Notes: generated by a model not told the origin, from the sequence alone. DNA of 54,603 bases from Gammaproteobacteria bacterium (GCA_007128895.1 SKWO01000010.1:1-54603), one strand, 5' to 3'. Positions 28,765 to 41,469 are shown, counted from the first letter of the stretch. Program-made: numbers and translations.

Positions 28765-29187
28765 GTGGGTCGCGGCGCTCTCTTCTCTCCGTTGATCGGG
28801 GTGCTTGTGCTGTTGCTGGTGCTGCTGATGGTCGTGCTGATGATCCGGTTTGGCTCTGACGGTGGGGCGCCGGCGCAGGTGGAGGTGCCGCCCGAGGCGT
28901 GGCAGCGCGAGCTGGTGCAGCAGCAGGCGCGCATGGCGGCGGTGGCCGACGAGGTCGAGCGTGAGACGGCCCGGCTGCAGGGGGAGATCGCCGACCTGAT
29001 GGCGGACAATCGTGCGCGCCATCGTCGTCTGGCAGATGTGATCCAACGGCTGGAGACGGTGGAGGGCGCGTCGGTGGCACCGCTGCGCCGCGAGGCGGAG
29101 CAGGCACAGCAGCAGCTCGACCACGCCTACCATGAGCTCCAGGAGCGCCAACGCCGGCTGGAACAGGTCTCCGGCGGCCTGCCGTAA
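28765..29187 (+). CDS. single-TM coiled-coil hypothetical protein
   Basis: GTG 28765, 2 nt after upstream stop; PLIGVLVLLLVLLMVVLMIRF TM followed by heptad-rich helix. Confidence 0.6.
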   Translation: MGRGALFSPLIGVLVLLLVLLMVVLMIRFGSDGGAPAQVEVPPEAWQRELVQQQARMAAVADEVERETARLQGEIADLMADNRARHRRLADVIQRLETVEGASVAPLRREAEQAQQQLDHAYHELQERQRRLEQVSGGLP

Positions 29188-29200
29188 GCGTCTCCCGTGC

Positions 29201-29230
29201 TTGACCGAAGCGGTCGGGATTGGGTAAATT
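29201..29230 (+). promoter_or_regulatory. putative sigma-70 promoter of ilvI
   Basis: TTGACC - 18 bp - TAAATT. Confidence 0.45.
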
Positions 29231-29270
29231 CAAAGGTTCCGTCTAAATTCACCGATTGGAGAGTCGCCAA

Positions 29271-30989
29271 GTGGAACTATCGGGTGGCGAGATCATCGTT
29301 CAGTTTCTCAGGGATGAGGGGGTCGAGTACGTCTTCGGCTATCCGGGTGGAGCCGTGCTCCACATCTATGACGCCATCTACAAGGTCCCGGAACTCAACC
29401 ACATTCTGGTGCGCCATGAGCAGGCCGCCATCCATGCCGCCGACGGGTACGCTCGTTCTACCGGCCGTCCTGGTGTGGCCCTGGTCACCTCCGGCCCCGG
29501 TGCGACCAATGCGGTGACCGGCATCGCCACCGCCTTCATGGACTCGATCCCGATGGTGGTCATCACCGGCCAGGTGCCGACCTCGGTGATCGGTTCGGAC
29601 GCCTTCCAGGAGGTCGATTCGGTCGGCATTACCCGCCCCTGTGTCAAGCACAACTTCCTGGTCAAGGATGTACGCGACCTGGCCGAGACGCTGAAGAAGG
29701 CGTTCTACATCGCCACCACCGGCCGCCCCGGACCGGTCGTCGTCGATGTGCCCAAGGATGTCACCGACCCGAACGTGAAGGTGCCGTACAAGCATCCCAA
29801 GCGGGTCTCGATGCGCTCCTACAATCCGGTGGTCAAGGGCCACACCGGGCAGATCAGGAAGGCGGTCGATCTGATCCTGTCGGCCAGGCGGCCGATGATC
29901 TATACCGGCGGCGGCGTGGTGCTGGCCGATGCCGCCAAGGCGTTGATCGACTTCGCCCACCTGCTCGGCTACCCGGTGACCAGTACGCTGATGGGGCTGG
30001 GTGCCTTCCCGTCGAATGATCGCCAGTTCCTTGGCATGCTCGGCATGCACGGGACCTATGAGGCGAACATGGCGATGCACGGTTGCGACACCCTGATCGC
30101 CATCGGAGCCCGTTTCGATGATCGCGTCACCGGCGATCTGCAGAAGTTTTGCCCCGATGCGCGCATCGTCCATATCGACATCGATCCATCGTCGATCTCG
30201 AAGAATGTGCGTGTCGATGTGCCGATCGTCGGCAGTGTCGAGAACGTGCTCAAGGATCTGGGCAAGCTGATCCGCGACAGCGAGCGCAAGCCGAGCCAGA
30301 ACGCGCTGACCAGCTGGTGGAAGCAGATCGACGCCTGGCGCAGCAAACAGTGCATGGCGTACGACCGCGACAGCGCGCTGATCAAACCGCAGCGGGTGCT
30401 CGAGACGCTGCGCGAGGTGGCCGGCGAGGCGCTCTTTGTGACCTCCGATGTGGGTCAGCACCAGATGTGGGCAGCGCAGTACCTGGCCTTCAACAAGCCG
30501 CGGCGCTGGATCAACTCGGGCGGGCTCGGCACCATGGGCTTCGGTCTGCCGGCGGCGATGGGGGTCCAGTTTGCCCACCCGGATGCGCAGGTGGCTTGCG
30601 TCACTGGCGAGGGCAGCATCCAGATGAACATCCAGGAGCTCTCGACCTGCCGTCAGTACGGCCTGCCGATCAAGATCATCAATCTGAACAACCGCTACCT
30701 CGGCATGGTGCGCCAGTGGCAGGAGTTCTTCTATGAGGGGCGCTACTCGATGTCCTACATGGAGGCGCTGCCTGACTTTGTCGCGCTGGTCGAGGCGTAC
30801 GGCCATGTCGGCATGCGCATCGAGCAGCCGGGCGACATCGAGGGGGCGCTGCGCGAGGCGTTCAAGCTCAAGGATCGGCTGGTCTTCCTCGATTTCATCA
30901 CCGACCAGACCGAGAACGTCTATCCGATGATTGCCGCCGGAAAGGGGCACAACGAGATGCAGCTGGCACCGGAACGGGAGTTGGCCTGA
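29271..30989 (+). CDS. ilvI: acetolactate synthase large subunit
   Basis: GTG 29271; VELSGGEIIVQFLRDEGVEYVFGYPGGAVLHIYDAIYK. Confidence 0.95.
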   Translation: MELSGGEIIVQFLRDEGVEYVFGYPGGAVLHIYDAIYKVPELNHILVRHEQAAIHAADGYARSTGRPGVALVTSGPGATNAVTGIATAFMDSIPMVVITGQVPTSVIGSDAFQEVDSVGITRPCVKHNFLVKDVRDLAETLKKAFYIATTGRPGPVVVDVPKDVTDPNVKVPYKHPKRVSMRSYNPVVKGHTGQIRKAVDLILSARRPMIYTGGGVVLADAAKALIDFAHLLGYPVTSTLMGLGAFPSNDRQFLGMLGMHGTYEANMAMHGCDTLIAIGARFDDRVTGDLQKFCPDARIVHIDIDPSSISKNVRVDVPIVGSVENVLKDLGKLIRDSERKPSQNALTSWWKQIDAWRSKQCMAYDRDSALIKPQRVLETLREVAGEALFVTSDVGQHQMWAAQYLAFNKPRRWINSGGLGTMGFGLPAAMGVQFAHPDAQVACVTGEGSIQMNIQELSTCRQYGLPIKIINLNNRYLGMVRQWQEFFYEGRYSMSYMEALPDFVALVEAYGHVGMRIEQPGDIEGALREAFKLKDRLVFLDFITDQTENVYPMIAAGKGHNEMQLAPERELA

Positions 30990-31483
30990 TGCGACACATC
31001 ATCTCCATCCTGATCGAAAACGAGGCCGGGGCCCTCTCGCGCGTGGCCGGCCTCTTCTCCGCGCGTGGCTACAACATCGAGACGCTCAGCGTGGCACCGA
31101 CCGAGGACCCGACTCTGTCGCGCATGACCCTGATTACCCGCGGTTCGGACGAGATCATCGAGCAGATTACCAAGCAGTTGAACAAGCTGATCGACGTGGT
31201 CAAGGTGCTCGACCTGACCGAGGGCGCCCACCTCGAGCGCGAGCTGATGCTGATCAAGGTACGCGCCACCGGCGGCGAGCAGCGTGACGAGATCAAGCGG
31301 CTGGCCGACATCTTCCGTGGGCGCATCATCGATGTCACCGAGACCACCTTTACCATCGAACTGACCGGCACCTGGGACAAGCTTGACGGCTTCATCCAAG
31401 TGCTCGATCCGGCGCTGATTCTGGAGACGGTGCGAACCGGCGTGGCCGGCATCGCACGGGGAGAGCGATCACTGCGCGCATGA
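30989..31483 (+). CDS. ilvH: acetolactate synthase small subunit
   Basis: MRHIISILIENEAGALSRVAGLFSARGYNIETLSVAPTEDPTLSRMT (ACT domain). Confidence 0.96.
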   Translation: MRHIISILIENEAGALSRVAGLFSARGYNIETLSVAPTEDPTLSRMTLITRGSDEIIEQITKQLNKLIDVVKVLDLTEGAHLERELMLIKVRATGGEQRDEIKRLADIFRGRIIDVTETTFTIELTGTWDKLDGFIQVLDPALILETVRTGVAGIARGERSLRA

Positions 31484-31499
31484 GTACCGCGGCCGCTCG

Positions 31500-32609
<1,110 letters not shown>

Positions 32610-32625
32610 TCGGTCAGGAGGCTGC

Positions 32626-33396
32626 ATGAGCGACGGCGGCGGTCATCAGAGGCGGCGGCGGGGGATCTACCTGCTGCCCAACCTGTTCACCACGGCCGCG
32701 CTCTTTGCCGGCTTCTACGCGATCATCGCGGCGGTTGGCGGCCGCTTTACCGAGGCCGCCGCCGCCATCTTCGTGGCCATGGTGCTCGACGGGGTGGACG
32801 GTCGCGTAGCACGCCTGACCAACACCCAGAGCGCCTTCGGTACCGAGTACGACAGTCTGGCCGACATGGTCTCATTCGGCGTCGCACCGGCACTGGTGAC
32901 CTTTCTCTGGCTGCTGCACGATACCGGCAATCTCGGTTGGCTGGCCGCCTTTGTCTACACGGCCGGTGCGGCCCTGCGCCTGGCTCGCTTCAATGCCCAG
33001 GTCGCCACCGCCGACAAGCGCTACTTCCAGGGGTTGCCCAGCCCCGCGGCGGCGGCGCTGATTGCCGGGCTGGTCTGGCTGGGGGCGAGCTACGAGGAGC
33101 CGGGCCTGGGTTGGACGCCGCTGGCCATCGTGCTGCTCATCGCGGCCGGCCTGTTGATGGTCAGCAACTTCCGCTACCACAGCTTCAAGCAGCTCGACAT
33201 GCGCGGGCGGGTGCCGTTCATGACCCTGCTCGTGGTGGTGCTGCTCTTTGTCCTGATCGCGCTCGACCCGCCGCAGATTCTCTTTGCCGGCTTTCTGCTT
33301 TACGCCATGTCGGGGCCGGTGCTGACGCTGCTCCATCTGCGTCGCCACCGCCAGGAGCGGCGCGGCTCGGATGACGGGGCGCCGCCGTCAAGTTGA
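32626..33396 (+). CDS. pssA: CDP-diacylglycerol-serine O-phosphatidyltransferase
   Basis: YLLPNLFTTAALFAGFYAI, LDGVDGRVARLTNTQSAFGTEYDSLADMVSFGVAPA. Confidence 0.93.
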   Translation: MSDGGGHQRRRRGIYLLPNLFTTAALFAGFYAIIAAVGGRFTEAAAAIFVAMVLDGVDGRVARLTNTQSAFGTEYDSLADMVSFGVAPALVTFLWLLHDTGNLGWLAAFVYTAGAALRLARFNAQVATADKRYFQGLPSPAAAALIAGLVWLGASYEEPGLGWTPLAIVLLIAAGLLMVSNFRYHSFKQLDMRGRVPFMTLLVVVLLFVLIALDPPQILFAGFLLYAMSGPVLTLLHLRRHRQERRGSDDGAPPSS

Positions 33397-33428
33397 CGCG
33401 GCGGCTGCGCCATGGGCGCGACAAAATT

Positions 33429-33457
33429 TTGACATATCGGGGCGCCGTCGCTAAGCT
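33429..33457 (+). promoter_or_regulatory. putative sigma-70 promoter of fleQ
   Basis: TTGACA - 17 bp - TAAGCT. Confidence 0.5.
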
Positions 33458-33463
33458 GGCGCC

Positions 33464-34861
33464 ATGTCTCATACCCTGCTCCTGCTCGAAGAAGACCCGG
33501 CCCGTCGCCACGAGCTGGCGACGGTCCTGCACTTTGCCGACTACCGGGTCGTTGCGGCCGATCGCGCCGGCGTCGTCGATGGTTGGCCGGGCGAGGGCGA
33601 GGCCGCCGACGAGGCCGGTGCGGTCGATCTGATCCTGCTGGGCAGCGGTTTTTCCGTCGATTGGCAGCCAGAGCTGTTGGCGACGGTGCAGGGTTGGGGG
33701 GTCGATGCACCGCTGGTGCTCTGCCATGCGGGTGGCGGGCGTTGGCATCCGCGGGTACAGGCAGCGGCGGTCGGCGAACTGCGCTGGCCTCTGCGACAGG
33801 TGGAGCTCGCCGAGCTCTTTGCCCGCCTCGGTCGGCAGCGCGAGCAGTCGGTGCTCTGGGCGCGCAGTGGCGAGCGTGAGTTGGCGCAGCGTCTGGCAGG
33901 AAGCAGTGCGGCGATGGCACAGGTGCGTAACATGATCGCCAAGGTGGCACGCTCCGATGCCAGTGTGTTGATCCTGGGTGAGTCAGGCACCGGCAAGGAG
34001 ATTGTCGCTCGTGCGCTGCACGCCTGTTCCGATCGCTTTGAACACCCCTTTGTCCCGGTCAATTGCGGGGCCATCCCCCCTGAGCTGCTCGAGAGCGAGC
34101 TCTTCGGCCATGAAAAGGGGGCCTTTACCGGGGCCTTTACCACCCGCCAGGGCCGCTTTGAGCTGGCCGAGGGCGGGACGCTCTTCCTCGATGAGATCGG
34201 CGACATGCCTTTGCCGATGCAGGTCAAACTGCTGCGCGTGATCCAGGAGCGGGTCTTCGAGCGGGTCGGCAGCAACCGTTCGCTGCCCACCGATGTGCGC
34301 ATCATTGCCGCGACCCACCGCAACCTTGAGGCGCTGATTGAGGAAGGGCTCTTTCGCGAAGACCTCTACTACCGCCTCAATGTCTTTCCGATCGAGGTAC
34401 CGCCGTTGCGCGAGCGGCGTGGTGACATCCCTGAGCTGATCGAGGTCTGGAGTCGTGAGATGCATCGGCGCGGTTATCAGCCTGTGACGCTGGATGGCGC
34501 GGCGCGCGCCGCGTTGGCGGCCTATGATTGGCCGGGTAATGTGCGTGAGCTGGGTAACGTCATCGAGCGGCTCACCATCATGCACCCGGGGGGGCAGATC
34601 ACCCCCGCCGAGCTGCCGGAACGGCTGCGTCTGGCCACGGCCGATACCGACCCGGTAGGCGGCGTGGTTGCGGATGAGGGGGCGGCCCTGTTGCCGGTGG
34701 GTGGCCTCGACCTGAAGAGCCATCTGGCCTCGATCGAGTCGTCACTGATCCGGCAGGCGCTGGAGCAGGCCGGTGGTGTGGTCGCTCAGGCAGCCCAGCT
34801 GCTGGGTGTGCGTCGAACGACCCTGGTGGAGAAGATGCGCAAGTTCGGCATGCAACGCTGA
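33464..34861 (+). CDS. fleQ: sigma-54-dependent flagellar master regulator FleQ/FlrA-like
   Basis: degenerate receiver, AAA+ [27 protein letters not shown]-terminal HTH. Confidence 0.88.
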   Translation: MSHTLLLLEEDPARRHELATVLHFADYRVVAADRAGVVDGWPGEGEAADEAGAVDLILLGSGFSVDWQPELLATVQGWGVDAPLVLCHAGGGRWHPRVQAAAVGELRWPLRQVELAELFARLGRQREQSVLWARSGERELAQRLAGSSAAMAQVRNMIAKVARSDASVLILGESGTGKEIVARALHACSDRFEHPFVPVNCGAIPPELLESELFGHEKGAFTGAFTTRQGRFELAEGGTLFLDEIGDMPLPMQVKLLRVIQERVFERVGSNRSLPTDVRIIAATHRNLEALIEEGLFREDLYYRLNVFPIEVPPLRERRGDIPELIEVWSREMHRRGYQPVTLDGAARAALAAYDWPGNVRELGNVIERLTIMHPGGQITPAELPERLRLATADTDPVGGVVADEGAALLPVGGLDLKSHLASIESSLIRQALEQAGGVVAQAAQLLGVRRTTLVEKMRKFGMQR

Positions 34862-34921
34862 TATTTTGACGGACGCGTCGCACAGGTGGCGCTGCCTCCT
34901 TTTCAATCAGTGTGTTGTGTT

Positions 34922-34938
34922 TTGGCATGACCGTTGCT
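34922..34938 (+). promoter_or_regulatory. putative sigma-54 promoter of fleSR
   Basis: TTGGCATG-ACCG-TTGCT, GG/GC spacing 12 bp, ~36 bp upstream of fleS ATG. Confidence 0.75.
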
Positions 34939-34973
34939 TTAGCTCTGGGAGTTCAGTAGAGGTCGCCAGAAGC

Positions 34974-36167
34974 ATGACGGAGGAGCCGCGCGCACAGATG
35001 AATCAGCCGTCGATCGCCGATATGGGGCAATTGGCTCAAGCCTTTGCCCACTTCAATCAGCTCTCGGACGACCTGATCCACAGCTATGCCGAACTGCAGG
35101 CGCAGATCGAGACGCTGCAGCACGAGCTGCATCAGGCGCACGAGGATCGCCGCAGCGAGGCGGAGCAGCGCGAGCGGCTGGCGCGCCGCCACGATGCGCT
35201 GCTGGACGCGCTGCCGGCCGGCGTGGTGGTGATCGACGGTAGCGGTACGGTGCAGTCGTCCAATCCGGCCGCGCGCGATCTGCTCGGCGAGCCGCTCAAC
35301 GGCGCCGCCTGGCGTGCTGTGATCGGGCGTGCCTTCATGCCGCGCCCCGACGATGGGCCGGATGTCTCTCTGGCCGATGGTCGACGCGTCAATATCTCGA
35401 CATGCCCGCTCGGGGGCGAGGCAAGCCAGATCGTGCTGCTGGTCGAGGTGACCGAGAACCGGCGCCTGCAGGCACTGCTCGAGCGGCAGAAGCGGCTGGG
35501 TGAGATGGGGCAGATGGCCTCCTCGCTGGCGCACCAGATCCGCACGCCGATCGCTTCGGCGCTACTCTATTGCTCGCACCTTCAGCGCCAGGGGCTGGGG
35601 GATGAGGAGCGGTTGCGCGTGGCCGACCGACTGGTCAACCAGATGCGCCACTTGGAGCGGCTGGTCAACGACATGCTGGTCTTCGCCCGTGGGGGTGGCG
35701 GTGGTCGGGCGCCCGTCGTACTCGGTGATCTGCTGGAGGCGCTGCGCCAGCAAGTGGCGCTGCAGCCGGAGGGTGCCGAGCGGGTGGCCTTCCATATCCC
35801 GGATGGCGGGGCGCAGGTGCTCGGCAACGGCGAGCTGCTGCAGAGCAGTCTGCACAACCTGGTGACCAATGGTCTGCAGGTTGCCGAGCGGGTCGAGGTC
35901 CGCGTTGAGCGGGTGACGCTGGCGGCTGGCGAGGGGATCGATATCCGGGTCGAGGACAACGGCCCAGGCGTCGATCCGGCCCATGTCGAGCGGCTCTTCG
36001 AGCCCTTTTTCACCACTCGCCAGGGCGGGACCGGTCTTGGTCTGGCGGTGGTGCGCGCGGTGGCTCGCTCCCACCACGGCGACGCCTGGTACGAGCCGCG
36101 CAGCGAGGGCGGCAGCCGCTTCATTGTGCGGCTACCGCTGTGGACCCCAACATCGGCGAGCGATTGA
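34974..36167 (+). CDS. fleS: PAS-containing flagellar sensor histidine kinase FleS/FlrB-like
   Basis: PAS segment, H-box ASSLAHQIRTPIASALLY, DNGPGVDP, GGTGLGLAVV; between fleQ and fleR. Confidence 0.88.
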   Translation: MTEEPRAQMNQPSIADMGQLAQAFAHFNQLSDDLIHSYAELQAQIETLQHELHQAHEDRRSEAEQRERLARRHDALLDALPAGVVVIDGSGTVQSSNPAARDLLGEPLNGAAWRAVIGRAFMPRPDDGPDVSLADGRRVNISTCPLGGEASQIVLLVEVTENRRLQALLERQKRLGEMGQMASSLAHQIRTPIASALLYCSHLQRQGLGDEERLRVADRLVNQMRHLERLVNDMLVFARGGGGGRAPVVLGDLLEALRQQVALQPEGAERVAFHIPDGGAQVLGNGELLQSSLHNLVTNGLQVAERVEVRVERVTLAAGEGIDIRVEDNGPGVDPAHVERLFEPFFTTRQGGTGLGLAVVRAVARSHHGDAWYEPRSEGGSRFIVRLPLWTPTSASD

Positions 36168-36177
36168 GCAGGAGCCC

Positions 36178-37575
<1,398 letters not shown>

Positions 37576-37593
37576 GCAACGGAGTTCACGGCG

Positions 37594-37932
37594 ATGAGTG
37601 ACAACATGGCGATTCAGCAGGTGTTGGCGCAGATGCGCAGCCTGCAGGCGCAGGCGGGCGGTGCGACACCGCCCGCAGCGGCGCCGACGGCGGCCGACCC
37701 CACCGCAGCCGGTAACTTTGCCGAGCTGCTGAAGCAGTCGGTAGCGCGGGTCAACGAGCTGCAGCAGGAGTCCGATACGCTGCGCACGGCGCTCGAACTG
37801 GGCGACCCCAACGTCAGCCTGCCGCAGGTGATGATTGCCTCGGAAAAGGCCAGTGTCGCCTTCCAGGCCACCCTGCAGGTACGCAATAAACTGGTTGAAG
37901 CGTACAAAGAAATCATGAACATGCCGGTATGA
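37594..37932 (+). CDS. fliE: flagellar hook-basal body protein FliE
   Basis: ALELGDPNVSLPQVMIASEKASVAFQATLQVRNKLVEAYKEIMNMPV. Confidence 0.95.
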   Translation: MSDNMAIQQVLAQMRSLQAQAGGATPPAAAPTAADPTAAGNFAELLKQSVARVNELQQESDTLRTALELGDPNVSLPQVMIASEKASVAFQATLQVRNKLVEAYKEIMNMPV

Positions 37933-37949
37933 TGGGAGTGGATTGAGGC

Positions 37950-39674
37950 ATGGAACAGGCGATCCCACAAGCGCAGGCGCAAGGCGTCGATGAGACCGGT
38001 CAGCAGCCGCAGAACGCACTGGACCGCTTTCTGACCTTGCCGCCCGGACGCCAGGCGGCGCTGCTGGTCGCCGTGGCGGCCTCGATCGCGGTGATCGTGG
38101 CGGTGGTGCTGTGGGCGCGCCAGCCTTCCTATGCCTTGCTTTTTGGCAACATGCCGGAGCGGGATGCCGCGCAAGTGGTCGAGGCCCTGCGCGCGGCCAA
38201 TGTGCCCTACCGTCTGGATGAGCGCAGTGGCCAGATCATGGTGCCGGCCCGCCATGTCCACGAGACGCGCCTGCAACTGGCCGCCCAAGGGCTGCCGCAG
38301 GGGGGCGCCCGGGGGTTCGAGTTGCTGGATACCGATCAGGGATTTGGTGTCAGCCAGTTCATGGAGACGGCGCGCTACCACCGGGCGATCGAGGGGGAGC
38401 TGGCCCGCTCCGTGATGACGTTGCGCGGCGTGGAGAGCGCTCGGGTCCACCTCGCCCTGCCACGCCAGACGGTCTTTGTGCGTGATCGCCAGAAGCCGAG
38501 TGCGTCGGTGCTGGTCCACCTCTCTCAAGGGCGCGGGCTGAGCCATGAGCAGGTGGATGCGATCATCCATCTGGTGGCTGCCTCGATTCCCGAGATGGAG
38601 CCGGAGCAGGTGACCGTGGTCGACCAGCACGGCCGCCTGCTGACCGGCAATCGCGACCGTGATCCGAGCATCGGCCGCAACGAGTTTCAGTTCGAGTACG
38701 CACGTCGCCTCGAACAGAATTTCATTGCGCGTATCGAACACATTCTGGCGCCGGTCGTCGGGGCGCAGGGGGTGCGCGCCCAGGTGGTCGCCGATATCGA
38801 CTTTTCCGAGACGGAGAAGACCCAGGAGCTGTTCAATCCGGATATGCCGGCGCTGCGCAGCGAGCAGATCGAAGAGGAACGGTCGACCGGACGGGCGCCG
38901 GGCGGTATCCCGGGCGCGCTCTCGAATGAGCCGCCGGCGGCCGGTGTGGCGCCGGAGGTGGCGGCCGACGGTGCCGGTGTGCTTGGCAGTGGCGGTACGG
39001 AACGCAGCCTCAACCGCGCCACGCGCAATTTCGAGCTGGACAAGACGATCAGCCATACCCGTCTGGCCAGCGGCACGGTACGGCGTCTCTCGGTCGCTGT
39101 GGTGGTCGACGATCACGCCGTGCTCGACGAGGAGGGGCAGCTCCAGCGGCAGCCGCGGGATGCCGCCGAGATCGAGCGGATTACCGCGCTGGTCCGGGAT
39201 GCGGTCGGCTTTGATCCGCGACGTGGCGACACGGTCAGCGTGATCAACGCCTCCTTCGCCCTCGAAGAGGCCGAGCCGTTCAGCGTGCCTATCTACCAGC
39301 AGCCGTGGTTCCACGAGGTACTCAAGGGGCTCTTTGCGCTGATCGTGGTGCTGGTGGTGGCCCTGGGCGTACTGCGGCCACTGATCCGTGGCATCCTGGC
39401 GCCGCCGGCGCCGCCCGCCGAGGCGGGTGCCGGCAGTAGCCGAGGGGCCGGTGGTGAAGGCCGCGCGCTCGGACCGGACGGTGAGCCGCTGGAGGACGAT
39501 CAGGTGACCCTGAGCGGAGGCGCAGAAGGGGGGACTGCCGCCGCCGCGATGCGTCGCCGCAAGGAGCCGGAGTACGATCCGTACGAGGAGTATCTCAAGG
39601 CGACCAAGGAGATCGTCACGCAGGATCCCAAGAAGGTGGCCCAGGTGGTTCGCACCTGGCTGCAGGAAGAGTAG
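37950..39674 (+). CDS. fliF: flagellar MS-ring protein FliF
   Basis: YALLFGNMPERDAAQVVEALRAANVPYRL, RARVHLALPRQTVFVRDRQKPSASVLV-like segment. Confidence 0.95.
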   Translation: MEQAIPQAQAQGVDETGQQPQNALDRFLTLPPGRQAALLVAVAASIAVIVAVVLWARQPSYALLFGNMPERDAAQVVEALRAANVPYRLDERSGQIMVPARHVHETRLQLAAQGLPQGGARGFELLDTDQGFGVSQFMETARYHRAIEGELARSVMTLRGVESARVHLALPRQTVFVRDRQKPSASVLVHLSQGRGLSHEQVDAIIHLVAASIPEMEPEQVTVVDQHGRLLTGNRDRDPSIGRNEFQFEYARRLEQNFIARIEHILAPVVGAQGVRAQVVADIDFSETEKTQELFNPDMPALRSEQIEEERSTGRAPGGIPGALSNEPPAAGVAPEVAADGAGVLGSGGTERSLNRATRNFELDKTISHTRLASGTVRRLSVAVVVDDHAVLDEEGQLQRQPRDAAEIERITALVRDAVGFDPRRGDTVSVINASFALEEAEPFSVPIYQQPWFHEVLKGLFALIVVLVVALGVLRPLIRGILAPPAPPAEAGAGSSRGAGGEGRALGPDGEPLEDDQVTLSGGAEGGTAAAAMRRRKEPEYDPYEEYLKATKEIVTQDPKKVAQVVRTWLQEE

Positions 39675-39689
39675 GGGAGCAGCAGCGGC

Positions 39690-40712
39690 ATGGCGGAACA
39701 GGCGGTCAAGGAAGAGAAGGTGCTCAACGGGTCGGAGCGTTCGGCGATCCTGCTGATGACGCTCGGCGAACAGGACGCGGCGACCCTGCTCAAGCACCTC
39801 AATCCCAAGGAGGTGCAGCGCATCGGTGAGGCGATGGCGTCGATCGGGCCGATCTCGCGCAAGATGGTCAACGATGTGCTGGAGGCCTTTCTCGATGCCG
39901 CCGGTGTGCATACCAGCCTTGGGGTTGGCTCCGAGGACTACCTGCGCAGCATCCTGACCGAGGCGCTCGGCGGCGACAAGGCGGCCGGCCTGATCGACCG
40001 GATCCTGCTTGGGCGCTCCTCCAAGGGGCTGGAGACGCTCAAGTGGATGGACCCGCGCGCGATCGCCGAGGTCATCCGCCTCGAGCACCCGCAGATCATC
40101 GCCATTGTGCTCTCCCATCTGGAGTCGGATCAGGCCGCCAATGTGCTCTCGGCCCTGCCGGACAAGATGCGTCCCGATATCCTGATGCGCATCGCCACCC
40201 TCGACGGTATCCAGCCCAGTGCGCTGCACGAGCTCGACGACATCCTCGAACAGCAGTTCTCCGGTCAGTCCGACAACATCAAGTCGTCGACCATCGGCGG
40301 GGTGAAGACGGCGGCCGACCTGCTCAACTTCCTCGATACGGCGATCGAAGGCGAGTTGATCGAGTACGTCAAGGAGACCGACGCCGAACTGGCCGAGAAG
40401 ATCGAGGATCTGATGTTCGTCTTCGCCAACCTGGGCGAGATCGACGATCGCAGCATGCAGACGCTGCTGCGCGAGGTGGAATCCGAGACCCTGATCACGG
40501 CGCTCAAGGGGGCCGACGAGCAGGTCAAGGAGAAGGTCTTCCGCAACATGTCCAAGCGTGCCGGCGAGATGCTGCGCGACGACCTGGAGGCGAAGGGGCC
40601 GGTGCGTCTGAGCGATGTCGAGGGGGCGCAGAAGGAGATCCTGGCGATCGCTCGCCGCCTGTCCGAGTCGGGCGAGATTTCGCTGGGCGGCGCGGGCGAG
40701 GAGTATGTCTAA
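39690..40712 (+). CDS. fliG: flagellar motor switch protein FliG
   Basis: LNGSERSAILLMTLGEQDAATLLKHL, EHPQIIAIVLSHLESDQAANVLSALP. Confidence 0.96.
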   Translation: MAEQAVKEEKVLNGSERSAILLMTLGEQDAATLLKHLNPKEVQRIGEAMASIGPISRKMVNDVLEAFLDAAGVHTSLGVGSEDYLRSILTEALGGDKAAGLIDRILLGRSSKGLETLKWMDPRAIAEVIRLEHPQIIAIVLSHLESDQAANVLSALPDKMRPDILMRIATLDGIQPSALHELDDILEQQFSGQSDNIKSSTIGGVKTAADLLNFLDTAIEGELIEYVKETDAELAEKIEDLMFVFANLGEIDDRSMQTLLREVESETLITALKGADEQVKEKVFRNMSKRAGEMLRDDLEAKGPVRLSDVEGAQKEILAIARRLSESGEISLGGAGEEYV

Positions 40713-41469
40713 GGGTGGCCGGGTCGTGCCGGCGGAGCGGCTGACCGCGTACGAGCGCTGGGAGTTGCCGCTGTTGGACGCGGAGGCGTTCGACGAGCCG
40801 GAGTCGGTTGAGGCGCCGGAGCCACCGGATCTGCCGACGGCCGCCGAGATCGAGGCGATCGAGCGTCAGGCCTATGAGGAGGGCTTCGCACGCGGGCTGC
40901 GCGAAGGCACCGACCAAGGGCTGGAGGAGGGGCGCCAACGCGGCCATGCGGAAGGGGTCGAGGCCGGCCACCAGGAGGGCCATGAAGCCGGTTTTGCCGA
41001 GGGGCTGGCGGCGGGCAAGAAGGAGCTCGATGCCCGTCTGCACCGTCTGGACCAGATCCTCGGCGCCTTCACCGAGCCGTTTCGCGAGCTCGATGCGGTG
41101 GTCGAGGAGGAGTTGAGCGAGTTGGCGATCACCATTGCACGGCAACTGGTTCGGCGCGAGCTGCATGCCGATCCCGGCCAAGTGGTGGCTGTAGCGCGCG
41201 AGGCGATGAACGCACTGCCTTCAGCGGTGCGTCAGGTCACGATCCACCTGCACCCTGACGATGCCAAGCTGGTGCGTGACGCGTTCGGTGAGGCGTCGTC
41301 GAGTGAGGAGCGCCACTGGTCGATTCGTGAAGAGCCTGGCCTGACTCGGGGGGGGTGCCGTCTGAGCAGTGAGATCTCCTCTGTCGATGCGACGGTGGAG
41401 CGGCGCTTGACGGCGATTGTCGCCAACCTGCTCGGCGGCGAGCGTGAGGGCGATGGACAGTCAGCCTGA
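40705..41469 (+). CDS. fliH: flagellar assembly protein FliH
   Basis: ATG 40705; long GxxxG repeat then C-terminal stator-like domain; between fliG and fliI. Confidence 0.92.
   Translation: MSKGGRVVPAERLTAYERWELPLLDAEAFDEPESVEAPEPPDLPTAAEIEAIERQAYEEGFARGLREGTDQGLEEGRQRGHAEGVEAGHQEGHEAGFAEGLAAGKKELDARLHRLDQILGAFTEPFRELDAVVEEELSELAITIARQLVRRELHADPGQVVAVAREAMNALPSAVRQVTIHLHPDDAKLVRDAFGEASSSEERHWSIREEPGLTRGGCRLSSEISSVDATVERRLTAIVANLLGGEREGDGQSA

Noticed and set aside
27248-29233. 661-aa minus-strand ORF opposite the thioredoxin-fold gene
   Set aside because: Shadow ORF; Pro/Arg/Ala low complexity at N-terminus, no family signature.
33381-33405. GCCGCCGTCAA/TTGACGCGGCGGC bulged hairpin at the pssA stop codon
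   Set aside because: No following U-tract and contains a bulge; not enough support to call a terminator.
37614-40229. 871-aa minus-strand ORF antisense to fliE-fliF-fliG
   Set aside because: High-GC shadow frame; the + strand fliEFG products are unmistakable and the antisense protein is low-complexity His/Arg/Gln-rich with no recognizable motif.
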